In this document: positions 13,379 to 21,201 of the stretch, one piece after another | Layout of the letters: every line of letters starts with the position of its first letter | Numbering within the stretch: position 1 is the stretch's first letter | Assembly (NCBI GenBank): GCA_938036825.1 | Contig: CALHWD010000013.1 | Span: 1 to 24,303, forward strand | Length of the DNA stretch: 24,303 nucleotides | Direction of reading: 5' to 3' | DNA from: an uncultured Candidatus Saccharibacteria bacterium | GTDB lineage: Bacteria; Patescibacteriota; Saccharimonadia; Saccharimonadales; Saccharimonadaceae | Made by a program: the position numbers and the translations under genes | Notes under the pieces: generated by a model | The model's input: the letters and a program-made list of their open reading frames with translations, nothing else | Told to the model about the DNA's origin: nothing | Database searches by the model: none

Positions 13379-14269
13379 CTACATCGTAATGCGGCGTGGC
13401 GCGCTGCGCTGGATGCGATTGGCGGGCATTGGAGCTCGTGCTGGTGGATGAACAGCAACGGACTGTCGACTATATGCGGCATTTGGCTGCGGCTGCGGAG
13501 GTGCTTGGGTATACGCTGGCGCTGCTGGAGCAGGCAATGCAGCTGGTGGATGGTAATACGCCGTTGAAGGTTGTTGCTCTACCTGCTGAGACGGCACAGT
13601 AATGCGTTGCTGAGGTTGCTGGTGAGGTTCTGGTTGTGCTCGGTGGTGCTGCGGTGATTGCGCAGAGGTAGGCTGGGGCTGCATCTTGGCACGAATACGC
13701 TTCGCTTTCTTGTGGTCGCCAGCGCGCTCGTAGCCTTCGGCCAGGAGCTGATATGTTTGAGTACCAGGCTCTAGCTTGGCAGCTCGCTCAAGTGACTCCA
13801 GCATTTTCTTACTATGGCCGAGCTTTTCCTGTACCTTGGCATAGGCAATATGCCGCGCAGCCAGCTTGTCCTCCATTACCAGTGCTTGTTCAAAGGCGAG
13901 AGCAGCTTTGTCGTAGCGCTTGGTTTCGTAGTAGATGAGGCCAACGTTGTGCAGGCTCGACGCGCTTGGCTCGAGGCTCTGAGCGATCTCAAAGCACTCA
14001 ATCGCATCATCAAAGGCCTTCTGTTTGGCGTATAAAATACCGAGCCGGTTATAGGCCGTTGCATTCCGCTCATCCACTCGCAAAATCGTGAGCAGTGCCT
14101 TCTCGGCGCGAAGATAGCGACGATCGCGCAGTGACTCCTGAGCCACTTCCCATAGGCGGTCAAGCTTGCCCGAGAGGCGCATTGGCAATTGTGAGGTGGT
14201 CTCGGCAACTGATTGCTGCTGCCATAAGGCAAAGGCACCAGCGCAGGCTACCAATAATAATCCATACAT
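13379..14269 (-). CDS. TPR-repeat membrane-anchored protein
   Basis: A 296-residue protein from ATG 14269. An ATG 18 bases upstream is rejected because the -10 hexamer overlaps those codons. An N-terminal hydrophobic segment (residues 2-16) is a signal anchor. Tetratricopeptide repeats fill about residues 36-198: units begin near 37, 71 (TAYNRLGILYAKQKAFDDAI), 105 (SLHNVGLIYYETKRYDKAALAFEQAL), 138 and 171 (QTYQLLAEGYERAGDHKKAK). The last 100 residues are Pro/Gln/Ala-rich and disordered, ending in basic residues. TPRs act as protein-binding scaffolds; the partner is unknown. The gene starts 2 bases after the holB stop codon, so it can be translated by coupling or from its own leaderless transcript. 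Confidence 0.85.
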   Translation of the reverse strand: MYGLLLVACAGAFALWQQQSVAETTSQLPMRLSGKLDRLWEVAQESLRDRRYLRAEKALLTILRVDERNATAYNRLGILYAKQKAFDDAIECFEIAQSLEPSASSLHNVGLIYYETKRYDKAALAFEQALVMEDKLAARHIAYAKVQEKLGHSKKMLESLERAAKLEPGTQTYQLLAEGYERAGDHKKAKRIRAKMQPQPTSAQSPQHHRAQPEPHQQPQQRITVPSQQVEQQPSTAYYHPPAALPAPAAPAYTQAPPQPQPNAAYSRQSVAVHPPARAPMPANRIQRSAPRRITM

Positions 14270-14271
14270 AG

Positions 14272-15099
14272 TTATAGTATACCACATGCCAGCAGCTGAA
14301 TCCGCACACTGGCATTAGCAGTAATGCGCTCGTGTGCACGTGCGATACGCTCTGCCTGGGTAAGCAGCTGCCGCGATGGTTGCGTCCGAAGTGTATGCCA
14401 TATAATGTGCAACACACACTCAAGTAAGAGCAATGCACGAGCCCGATCGTGACTATAGCGCTGCCCAATCACGATGCGTTGGCGGGTAGCACCAGTGATA
14501 TACTGACGCGCGTCGGTCATTGCCAGAGTAATGGTGCGAAACTCCTCGTCATTAGCAGCCAAGCGTGCGATTGTTGCAGGTTGCTGCTGAGCAATGAATT
14601 GTAGCTGAGCGCGGCGCGTCGGGTTAATAATGCCAAGTTGATCAAGCTGAGCGGCCGTTTGGGCTTGCTGAGGTGGGATGATACGGACGGTCTGGACTCG
14701 TGAGCGAATTGTTGCCAGCAAGCGTTGGGGTTGATGGCTGGTGAGGATGAGATGAAGCGCGTGAGGTGGCTCTTCGAGGAGCTTGAGGAAGGCATTTTGG
14801 GCGGCAGGCGTCATTCGGTCGGCGTCGTCGATAATGACAAATTGCCGAGCTGTTGCCTTGCCTTGAGTGAGCGTATGAAGCGAGCGAATGTCATCAACGC
14901 GAATTGTCCCGCGCTGCTGGTCGTCGTGGCCTTGGCTGGTATGGGGTTGGAGGACAAGTGTAGTACGGCCTGCAACGTGCTGCGCCGCGGCCATGAGCCC
15001 AAGCCCAGGCGCGCCAACAAGAAGCAATGACTGTGGTGGCTGCTGCGCAAGCTGGGCAAGACGCTGCTCGGTGCGAGGGTTATAGACGAGCGATGACAT
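14272..15099 (-). CDS. holB: DNA polymerase III delta prime subunit (clamp-loader)
   Basis: Delta prime is the fixed wall of the clamp-loader complex that opens the beta clamp at primed DNA. Started at ATG 15099 the protein has 275 residues, overlapping the end of the upstream gene by 20 bases. The AAA+ fold is clear: GAPGLGLMAAAQHVA at about 29-43, VIIDDADRMTPAAQNAFLKL and LEEPPHALHLILTS, then a sensor region LLATIRSRVQTV. The Walker A lysine is replaced (G-L-G-L instead of G-x-G-K), so it should not bind ATP productively, as known for delta prime. The four zinc-binding cysteines seen in many DnaX/HolB proteins are absent. The C-terminal third is helical. It sits between a pseudouridine synthase gene and a TPR gene. 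Confidence 0.85.
   Translation of the reverse strand: MSSLVYNPRTEQRLAQLAQQPPQSLLLVGAPGLGLMAAAQHVAGRTTLVLQPHTSQGHDDQQRGTIRVDDIRSLHTLTQGKATARQFVIIDDADRMTPAAQNAFLKLLEEPPHALHLILTSHQPQRLLATIRSRVQTVRIIPPQQAQTAAQLDQLGIINPTRRAQLQFIAQQQPATIARLAANDEEFRTITLAMTDARQYITGATRQRIVIGQRYSHDRARALLLLECVLHIIWHTLRTQPSRQLLTQAERIARAHERITANASVRIQLLACGIL
14276..14284 (-). promoter_or_regulatory. Internal promoter for the TPR gene, inside the holB 3' end
   Basis: Minus strand TGg-TATACT ends 6 bases before ATG 14269. The element overlaps the last codons of holB and lies only two bases before its TAA stop. A transcript from it would start on the A of the TPR gene's ATG. Confidence 0.55.
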
Positions 15100-16258
15100 C
15101 GGCTCCCTCAGGAAAGAGTGCCATAAAGGCTGCTGGCGGTGGTGCAACAAACGTCTGGCGTAGGCCAGCACGAGTCGTGATTTCGAGCTGGTAGGCGTGC
15201 AGAAGGAGACGCTCCCCTACTGATCCATAGATGCGATCACCAACAATTGGTGTGCCAATATATGCCAGATGGACACGCAGCTGATGTGTTCGGCCAGTGC
15301 GGGGGCGCAGAGCGAGTAAGCTCAGGCTGGACTGCGAGGCGAGTACTTTATAGATTGTTTGGGCAGATTTGCCGCGTGGATCGGCTCGAAAGGTGCTTGG
15401 CGCGGCCGGGTTACGCCCCAGCGGGACATCGATCTTGGCTTGCTGCTGACGGGGTTGCCCTGCCACAATCGCCAGGTAGGTCTTCTTGGCGTGGCGCTCG
15501 GCAAATTGTTTTTTGAGCCGCTGGAAGGCCTCAGGCGTACGTGCACCAATCATTACTCCGCTGGTGTCGCGGTCGAGCCGATGGACAATCCCTGGCCGAT
15601 TTGTCTCCAGTCCAACCGAAGTATAGCGCCGGAAGAAGTCCGCAACCGTAAACTCATCATTGAGCGCACCCTTGCTATGTGTGAGGATACCAGCTGGTTT
15701 ATTGATAACGATTACATCATCATCAATGTAGAGGATGGGGAGGGTTTTGTCACTATGGTCGGTTGCATCAGGTAGGTTGATGGCGATACTATCGGTTTCT
15801 GCTACCAGTTGGCGTGGCTGACAGACGACTCTATCGTTGACAGCGACGTGGCCAGCTTTGATGTGTTTTTGCCAGGTGGAGCGACTGGTCTCGGGGTGGC
15901 GCGTTGCAAGCAGGCTATCAAGGCGCTGGGTGGTGCGCTGCTGTTGAAAAAGATAGACATCCTTACCCTTGAATGGTAGGCCGTAGGTCGCAATGTCACT
16001 GAGTGGGTTGGGGAGAATTTCCCCCGTTGCATCACTTTTTGCGGTGTAGATCTGCTGCATGATGTAGGGTGCATGATCTTCCGCTGTGTCGTCGATGAGC
16101 AAAAAGTACTGCCGGCGGTCGAAGCGAAAACGCACCAGCTGGTTGATAGGCTGTGGGTGGCTACTGGCGATTTGGTCGATGTGACGCGGGACATTATCGT
16201 CAGTTGCTTGACGAAACTGGCGTAAGATAGCAAGGAGGTCGCTTGATGTGATTTTCAT
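15080..16258 (-). CDS. RluD-type pseudouridine synthase with extra N-terminal domain
   Basis: Started at ATG 16258, with GGAG 8 bases upstream, the protein has 392 residues; E. coli RluD has 326. Family members isomerise uridine to pseudouridine in 23S rRNA. Residues 1-105 form a domain I do not recognise (LLAILRQFRQATDDNVPRHI ... FRFDRRQYFLLIDD). An S4-like RNA-binding domain follows at about 108-160 (QRLDSLLATRHPETSRSTWQ). The catalytic domain contains VINKPAGILTH and the active-site aspartate D229 in HRLDRDTSG, then ALRPRTGRTHQLRVHLAYIG and GDRIYG. All core motifs are intact. It starts 25 bases after trpS and overlaps holB at its end. Which uridine it modifies cannot be told from sequence. 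Confidence 0.9.
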   Translation of the reverse strand: MKITSSDLLAILRQFRQATDDNVPRHIDQIASSHPQPINQLVRFRFDRRQYFLLIDDTAEDHAPYIMQQIYTAKSDATGEILPNPLSDIATYGLPFKGKDVYLFQQQRTTQRLDSLLATRHPETSRSTWQKHIKAGHVAVNDRVVCQPRQLVAETDSIAINLPDATDHSDKTLPILYIDDDVIVINKPAGILTHSKGALNDEFTVADFFRRYTSVGLETNRPGIVHRLDRDTSGVMIGARTPEAFQRLKKQFAERHAKKTYLAIVAGQPRQQQAKIDVPLGRNPAAPSTFRADPRGKSAQTIYKVLASQSSLSLLALRPRTGRTHQLRVHLAYIGTPIVGDRIYGSVGERLLLHAYQLEITTRAGLRQTFVAPPPAAFMALFPEGADVIARL

Positions 16259-16283
16259 ACAATGACTCCATCTCGCGCTATAC

Positions 16284-17318
16284 TCATGATGTGCTCCGCA
16301 GGCCAACTGCCTTTTGTACGCGGAGGAGTGTGGTGTTAGCAACCTCATTCATTGCTCGCTCAGAGCGCTCGAGAGTAGCAAGCAGTGTCTCGTCGGAAAT
16401 GTCCGCGAGCCGTGTTTGAAAATCAGCGAGGAAGGTAGCCACCGCTTCAGCTACTGCACGCTTGAGTGGACCATATTGGGTCTGCCCTACCCACTCGGTA
16501 TTCACCTCAGCTTGCGGGCGATTGGTCAAGATTGCAAGCAGTTGAAGTAGATTAGTAATGCCTGGCTGGCGTTGCCAGTCGAAGTTGATAACACCAAGCG
16601 AGTCTGTTGTGGCAGCCATGATCTTTTTGCGCGCTTGGGCGGGGGGATCAGCAAGGTTAATCTTGGACTTTTGGTCGGTTGAACTCTTACTCATCTTCTT
16701 TTCTGGGTTCGTCAGGCTGCGGATGCGTAAACCGGTGTCGCGCTGGATGAAGGCGGTTTGCTTGGCAGTTGGCTCTGGTACAGTGAAAAGCTCGCCAAAC
16801 TTATGATTCATGCGCAGTGCAATATCACGGGTAATCTCCAAGTGCTGGAACTGATCCTCACCGACTGGCACCCATCGGGCGTTGTAAAGAAGGATATCAG
16901 CTGCCATTAGGACAGGGTAATTGAAGAGCCCAACGGTGACATTATTGTTGGTATCAGCTGATTTTTCTTTAAACTGCGTCATGCGGCTCATCTCACCAAA
17001 GCCAGTAAAGCAATCTAAAATCCACGTGAGTTCACTGTGTGCTGGGATGAAGCTCTGCCGGTAGAGAAATGTATGTTCGTCGGTGATGTCGAGCCCTGCT
17101 GCGATGAAGTACTTGAGGTTTGTCAGCGTATTCTCGTAAAGTGTCGCATGGTCGATTGGTGTGGTAAAGCTGTGGAGGTCGGGCACAAACATGTTGAGCT
17201 GGTAGTGCCCAGCGTAGTGCTGCTGCAGCTGTACCATTGGCACAAAGGCACCAAGATAATTGCCAAGCGTCGGCTCTTCATTGCTACGAATTCCGGTGAG
17301 GATAACTTCTTTGGACAT
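16284..17318 (-). CDS. trpS: Tryptophanyl-tRNA synthetase
   Basis: TrpS charges tRNA-Trp with tryptophan in the cytoplasm. The 344-residue protein shows the class I signatures: TGIRSNEEPTLGNYLGA at about 8-24 in place of the classic HIGH segment, the strand YPVLMAADILLYNARWVPVGEDQFQHLE at about 134-161, and KKMSKSS near 207-213. The conserved helical C-terminus (YGPLKRAVAEAV, and ERAMNEVANTTLLRVQKAVGL) is present. The length matches the bacterial family. It is the first gene of an operon with a pseudouridine synthase, holB and a TPR protein, ending at the terminator at 13310. There is no leader peptide or T-box: the promoter abuts the ATG. The substrate tRNA-Trp is encoded at 8125. Confidence 0.97.
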   Translation of the reverse strand: MSKEVILTGIRSNEEPTLGNYLGAFVPMVQLQQHYAGHYQLNMFVPDLHSFTTPIDHATLYENTLTNLKYFIAAGLDITDEHTFLYRQSFIPAHSELTWILDCFTGFGEMSRMTQFKEKSADTNNNVTVGLFNYPVLMAADILLYNARWVPVGEDQFQHLEITRDIALRMNHKFGELFTVPEPTAKQTAFIQRDTGLRIRSLTNPEKKMSKSSTDQKSKINLADPPAQARKKIMAATTDSLGVINFDWQRQPGITNLLQLLAILTNRPQAEVNTEWVGQTQYGPLKRAVAEAVATFLADFQTRLADISDETLLATLERSERAMNEVANTTLLRVQKAVGLRSTS

Positions 17319-17324
17319 ATACGT

Positions 17325-17333
17325 AGTATAGCA
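17325..17333 (-). promoter_or_regulatory. trpS promoter, extended -10, leaderless start
   Basis: Minus strand TGc-TATACT ends 6 bases before the ATG at 17318. The -35 is weak. Transcription is predicted to start on the A of the ATG, which excludes attenuation-type control. Confidence 0.65.
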
Positions 17334-17563
17334 TTTTCGGTGGCGAGTTTGAATAAGAGGTCAGAACACGCAGTATACGAGGTACTATACGAAACGATAT
17401 CATTGACATAGAGTAGCGTTTCTGGTTAGCTAAGATAGTAAGGATTCGTTTCGAACAATCGAGACGAGAGGAGTTAAGAAAGACGACGGGAGAACACCAC
17501 GAACGACACTCATAATGTACTGTGTATCGATTTGCTAATGCCAAGAAAAATCTGAGGAACGCC

Positions 17564-19210
17564 ATGCTAAAAACTATCAAAACGAAGAAAAACAGCACTA
17601 AATATACCCTCGTTGCACTGGTAGCGGGTTTTACGCTGCTGGGTGTGGGGTCGAGTTATATTCACGCAGGATCCGCTCAGAATTTTCGCAATAGCAATCT
17701 ATCTAACATTACTGCCAACACCAATACCGATGGATTCCAGCAATCAAACCACTACAATACGCCAAAAGGTTTCATGAATGACATTCAGACGATCTTCAAA
17801 GGAACGGATGACTACTATCACCTTTACTACTTGCTCAATAAAAACTACAAGTCGAGCAACGATGGCACCGAGTGGTACCATATTCGCACCAAGGATTGGG
17901 AGCACTTTGAAGATCTTGGTGTGGCGATTCCTAAGTTTGTCAACGGCTGGTCGGCAGTTGCCTCGGGTTCGGTGTATCAGAATAGTAATGGATTTTTCCG
18001 TGACTTACCCAAAACGGCAATAATTGCCTACTTTACGAGCTATACCGAGACTGGCCAACACCAATATGTCGCATATTCGCTCGATGATGGTCGCACCTAC
18101 CACCCGTATAATCACAGCCAGCCAGTCATGAAGGCAAAGTCCAAAGAGCAGAACTTCCGCGACCCACACGTCTGGTACAATGAATCTACCAAGAAGCTGA
18201 TGATGTATCTGGCTGAGGGCGATAAGGTTGGTATCTACTCAAGTACTGACGGAAAAAAGTGGGAATACCAGGGCGCAACCATGCTCAACGGTAGCACACT
18301 TGATGGCAAAGATCTTGGCCTTATTGAGTGCCCTAACCTCAAGAGTTTTTATGATCCACAAACAAAGACTACCAAGCATGCACTACTCTTTGGGGCTAAT
18401 GGCTATCAATATGGTTCGACAACAGGCAGCTACTACATGATTGGCCATCTTGAAGCCAATGGTAACTTTGTCGCCGAGCAGCAACCAGAGCGGCTTGACT
18501 ACGGAACGGATTACTACGGCGCTAATTACTACCAAGAAAGCCCAACACGCGTTAAGAGTATTGGCTGGATGGGTAACTGGGAGTACTCACAAGGACAGGT
18601 TCTGAAGGATGACGGTCAAGAAGCGAAGCATATCGGCTCGATGAGCTCAACCCATTCCCTCTCGATGACCCAAAAGGATGGAAAGTATGTCGTGCGGTCG
18701 CGCTTGATCAATAACAATGCTCGCACCAGCGGTCTCCGCACAAAGCAATCGGCTCGAACGTCGAAAACGGCACCTGATGGCTACCACAAAGAATTGCTCA
18801 AAGTCAATCGCAAAGCCTCGCAAGAGATTAGCCTTCACTTTGCAAACAATACAGCTAACAATAAAGGCCACGTCCGGGTCTTTATCAATCAAAACGACAG
18901 CCGCGTGAGCGTTGACCTCAACACCGAGACTGGCACCTACGAGGTGAAGCGTAATAGCTCGAAGATCACTGGTGAGGCAAAGAATAAATATGAGAAGGCG
19001 TATGCAGTATATAATAATTGGCAAAATCGCCAGCGCTACTTCGTCTATCTCGTCGCCGACAAAGGGAGTCTTGAGATTGCTATGCCAGATGGGCAGATCT
19101 ATTCGCTGATGAAACTATCAAGTGATCCAAATATGCAAGTTGTGGTGGAGTCAAGTACCGACAATAGCGTATCGGCGACGCTATGTGACTTCCAAAACAA
19201 CACGCGGTAA
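17564..19210 (+). CDS. Secreted GH32 fructan hydrolase (endolevanase-like)
   Basis: Started at ATG 17564 (GAGGA 6 bases upstream) the protein has 548 residues. A GTG at 17522 gives a longer version with poorer support. Residues 10-34 are a signal peptide or anchor (lysines, then a hydrophobic core ending in SSYIHAGSA). The five-bladed GH32 domain starts near residue 57 with TPKGFMND, whose D73 is the nucleophile. FRDP (198-201) is the transition-state stabiliser and IECPN holds the acid/base E255. The sequence after the nucleophile is IQT instead of the usual PNG, and GTEWYH and GVAIPK follow; these resemble endolevanase-type members. A C-terminal beta-sandwich spans about 400-545. It would cleave extracellular fructan such as levan or inulin; no fructose uptake gene is nearby. 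It converges on an alpha/beta hydrolase. Confidence 0.88.
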   Translation: MLKTIKTKKNSTKYTLVALVAGFTLLGVGSSYIHAGSAQNFRNSNLSNITANTNTDGFQQSNHYNTPKGFMNDIQTIFKGTDDYYHLYYLLNKNYKSSNDGTEWYHIRTKDWEHFEDLGVAIPKFVNGWSAVASGSVYQNSNGFFRDLPKTAIIAYFTSYTETGQHQYVAYSLDDGRTYHPYNHSQPVMKAKSKEQNFRDPHVWYNESTKKLMMYLAEGDKVGIYSSTDGKKWEYQGATMLNGSTLDGKDLGLIECPNLKSFYDPQTKTTKHALLFGANGYQYGSTTGSYYMIGHLEANGNFVAEQQPERLDYGTDYYGANYYQESPTRVKSIGWMGNWEYSQGQVLKDDGQEAKHIGSMSSTHSLSMTQKDGKYVVRSRLINNNARTSGLRTKQSARTSKTAPDGYHKELLKVNRKASQEISLHFANNTANNKGHVRVFINQNDSRVSVDLNTETGTYEVKRNSSKITGEAKNKYEKAYAVYNNWQNRQRYFVYLVADKGSLEIAMPDGQIYSLMKLSSDPNMQVVVESSTDNSVSATLCDFQNNTR

Positions 19211-19234
19211 CATAGCACAAGAAAACTTCTTCTC

Positions 19235-19281
19235 TAATATAATAAAGCTCCCTTGCTGTAGAAGGGAGCTTTATTATATTA
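19235..19281 (+). terminator. Long bidirectional terminator between convergent genes
   Basis: A perfect 20-bp stem (19235-19254 with 19262-19281) and a 7-base loop. The inner half is GC-rich (AGCTCCCTT/AAGGGAGCT) and the outer half AT-only, so each strand ends in an A/U tract. It lies between the GH32 stop (19210) and the alpha/beta hydrolase stop (19335) and can serve both. Confidence 0.92.
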
Positions 19282-19334
19282 GGAAAGGTGTAGTAGTATG
19301 CAGCACTGTATTACACTATATAGGAATAGCGAGC

Positions 19335-20126
19335 TTATTGTTCGAGGTGTTTGGCAATAAGCTTGGCATAGCGTTTGCGAATCTCGTGGCCAGTGATGGC
19401 TGTCTCAATCACGACATTGCGACGCTGGCGCTGGATTGTCTTGAAGTGTTTTGGTATCATCACTGCATCGAGTGTGCCGTAGAGAATCGTTATCGGTAGC
19501 GGCGGTAGATTACAGGCATCGTTGAGCGAGGTTTGGAGTAAAATGCTATTGCGCGCCGTCTTGGCATATGGCGAAAACCCTTCACGGCTAACATGAAAAT
19601 TCTTCTGCGTCCGTTTGTATTGATTGACTGCGCCGATGAGCTTTGGTGACGCGTTGATCGCCTTAAGAAATCCTTTGCCAATTGTCTTGAGTAGCGCCTC
19701 GCGTAGTGGGCGCTTAGCAATATCACTTGGTAGATAGATTGGTGGTGAGCACAGCACAAGCTTTTGGACGCGGCGAGGAAACAGCTTGGTGTATTCAATT
19801 GCGACTAGTGTACCAAGTGAGTGCCCACACAGGATTACCTGGCGCAGTGGTGCAGCATGACGAATCGTTTTGCGCAGGGCACGCGCATGATCGGTCAGGG
19901 TATAATCGGGCCAGGCAGGCTTGCGCGATTGGCCAAAGCCTAGCAAATCAACTGCCAAGACTGGTTGGTCGCCAAGTTGATTCAGTACATCTTGCCAAAT
20001 ATTATGATTTACCCCGATACCGTGTATAAGGACAATAACCGGCCGAGATATGTCGTGCCAATCGCCACATACTTGGGTATGCAGCGGATACGCCAGGCCA
20101 AATAGTTCGTGGAGTTTGTCGTACAT
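19335..20126 (-). CDS. Alpha/beta-hydrolase fold enzyme
   Basis: A 263-residue soluble hydrolase. The oxyanion-hole motif is HGIGVNHNIW near residue 35. The nucleophile elbow is GHSLG with S103, the acid D220 is in YGTLDAVM and the base H247 is in ITGHE, a complete triad in standard order. DLLGFGQS at about 60-67 is the usual loop after strand 4. The cap region (about 135-195) is helical and basic. There is no signal peptide, so it acts in the cytoplasm. The substrate cannot be told: esterases, C-C hydrolases and dehalogenases share this pattern. Start ATG 20126 has several overlapping -10-like hexamers within 4-12 bases and no Shine-Dalgarno site. It diverges from the gene at 20215. Confidence 0.9.
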   Translation of the reverse strand: MYDKLHELFGLAYPLHTQVCGDWHDISRPVIVLIHGIGVNHNIWQDVLNQLGDQPVLAVDLLGFGQSRKPAWPDYTLTDHARALRKTIRHAAPLRQVILCGHSLGTLVAIEYTKLFPRRVQKLVLCSPPIYLPSDIAKRPLREALLKTIGKGFLKAINASPKLIGAVNQYKRTQKNFHVSREGFSPYAKTARNSILLQTSLNDACNLPPLPITILYGTLDAVMIPKHFKTIQRQRRNVVIETAITGHEIRKRYAKLIAKHLEQ

Positions 20127-20155
20127 ACTTAGTATATTATTGTACCATCTTTTGA

Positions 20156-20185
20156 TTGAACTGCGACGACGGTATGCGTTATACT
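20156..20185 (+). promoter_or_regulatory. Promoter of the small membrane protein gene
   Basis: TTGAAC (20156-20161), an 18-base spacer and TATACT (20180-20185). The predicted leader is about 23 bases and contains AAGGAGA 6 bases before the ATG, so this gene has an ordinary leader. Confidence 0.7.
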
Positions 20186-20214
20186 AAAAATATTGATAAT
20201 CAAGGAGAGAAACA

Positions 20215-20574
20215 ATGTGCATGCTACCTAAAAAAGATTACGTATCATACTGGAATACAAGTATAGATCAGCGAATCATCAGTCCTGTGCATGAGGAGAA
20301 TCCTTGCTCAAGTGAGAACACACCGGGGATTGTTCAGGTTGGGTCGAGCGGTCGGTATGGAATTGATCTTGTGGGTGTGGGGATCGAGGCTGCTATTATC
20401 GCGATGCTCGTTGGTCTTGTGCTCCTTCTGAGGTTTCGTTATAAGCCACAGACGACGGAGGGTCGGCGATGGCGCCGAGCTGGTTGCTGGACGTTGTCTA
20501 TTTTTGCAATCTTATTCGTTATCGGTATTGGACTCGTCACAATGCGACGACTTGGTGTGTTTGGCATGATATAA
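20215..20574 (+). CDS. Small two-pass membrane protein
   Basis: A 119-residue protein with two hydrophobic helices at about 50-72 and 90-110, joined by a basic loop (RFRYKPQTTEGRRWRR) that probably lies in the cytoplasm. The first 48 residues are polar and, by the positive-inside rule, extracytoplasmic. There is no recognised family. The ATG at 20215 is backed by AAGGAGA 6 bases upstream and a good promoter. A second in-frame ATG two codons later (MLPKKDY) is too far from nothing else to exclude. There is no clear terminator immediately after it; about 180 bases without a gene follow. Confidence 0.7.
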   Translation: MCMLPKKDYVSYWNTSIDQRIISPVHEENPCSSENTPGIVQVGSSGRYGIDLVGVGIEAAIIAMLVGLVLLLRFRYKPQTTEGRRWRRAGCWTLSIFAILFVIGIGLVTMRRLGVFGMI

Positions 20575-20756
20575 CATATGAGAGGCAGGTGATACTACTT
20601 TGAGTGTTTTTTGTTTTTGTAGAATCATGGGTGATGTATGGTTAATAGCTGTTGCTGTCAAATTACGATCGTGACTAAATAATTATTCCTAACATTCTCT
20701 TAGAAACCAGCAAAGCGCGTATAAGCAGTTATAATGTATAGATTAATTAAATTTAA

Positions 20757-20781
20757 ATACCCTGTCATGTTGACAGGGTAT
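20757..20781 (-). terminator. Terminator of the alpha operon / rpsI
   Basis: An 11-bp perfect stem ATACCCTGTCA/TGACAGGGTAT with a very short TGT loop, 21 bases after the rpsI stop codon. On the minus strand it is followed by TTAAATTTAATTAA. Confidence 0.78.
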
Positions 20782-20802
20782 GTTATGAAGCAGGCAAAAT
20801 GC

Positions 20803-21201
20803 TTAACGCTTCGAGTATTGCTCGCGTTTGCGGGCGCTGCGCAAACCGTATTTTTTGCGCTCTTTTTCGCGTGGGTCGCGGCGCAAGAATTCGGCCTTCT
20901 TGAGTGTGCCGCGCAGGTCTGGTGCGCCAACGGTAATCGCTTTAGCGATCGCCATCTTGATAGCATCAACCTGACCGCTGAGGCCACCACCCTTCACTAG
21001 GACGGTAACATCAAACTCTTTTTGCTTACCAACCAAGGCCAGTGGGTCAGTCACTTCAGCTAGCAGTGTCTTGTTACCCGACAGGTAGTCAAGCGCCGAC
21101 TTGCCATTGATCGTCACATTCCCCTTGCCTTTGACCAGTCGAGCGCGGGCAGTAGCGCTTTTGCGCCGGCCAAGACCATAATCGTATGTTGCTTGTGCCA
21201 T
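20803..21201 (-). CDS. rpsI: 30S ribosomal protein uS9
   Basis: uS9 contacts P-site tRNA with its C-terminal tail. The 132 residues include YGLGRRKSATARARL at the start, GGGLSGQVDAIKMAIAKAI in the middle and the canonical tail KKYGLRSARKREQYSKR, ending in the conserved K-R. The length is normal. Its ATG follows the rplM stop codon with no gap (TAAATG), which indicates translational coupling. A terminator closes the operon behind it. Confidence 0.98.
   Translation of the reverse strand: MAQATYDYGLGRRKSATARARLVKGKGNVTINGKSALDYLSGNKTLLAEVTDPLALVGKQKEFDVTVLVKGGGLSGQVDAIKMAIAKAITVGAPDLRGTLKKAEFLRRDPREKERKKYGLRSARKREQYSKR

Noticed and set aside
14300..14345. Walker A site expected in holB making it an ATPase
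   Set aside because: The P-loop is G-A-P-G-L-G-L without lysine, which is normal for delta prime and not evidence of a broken gene.
20640..20680. Antisense promoter TTGACA-17-TACATC on the minus strand after the small membrane gene
   Set aside because: No gene or conserved structure lies downstream on that strand; probably chance in AT-rich DNA.
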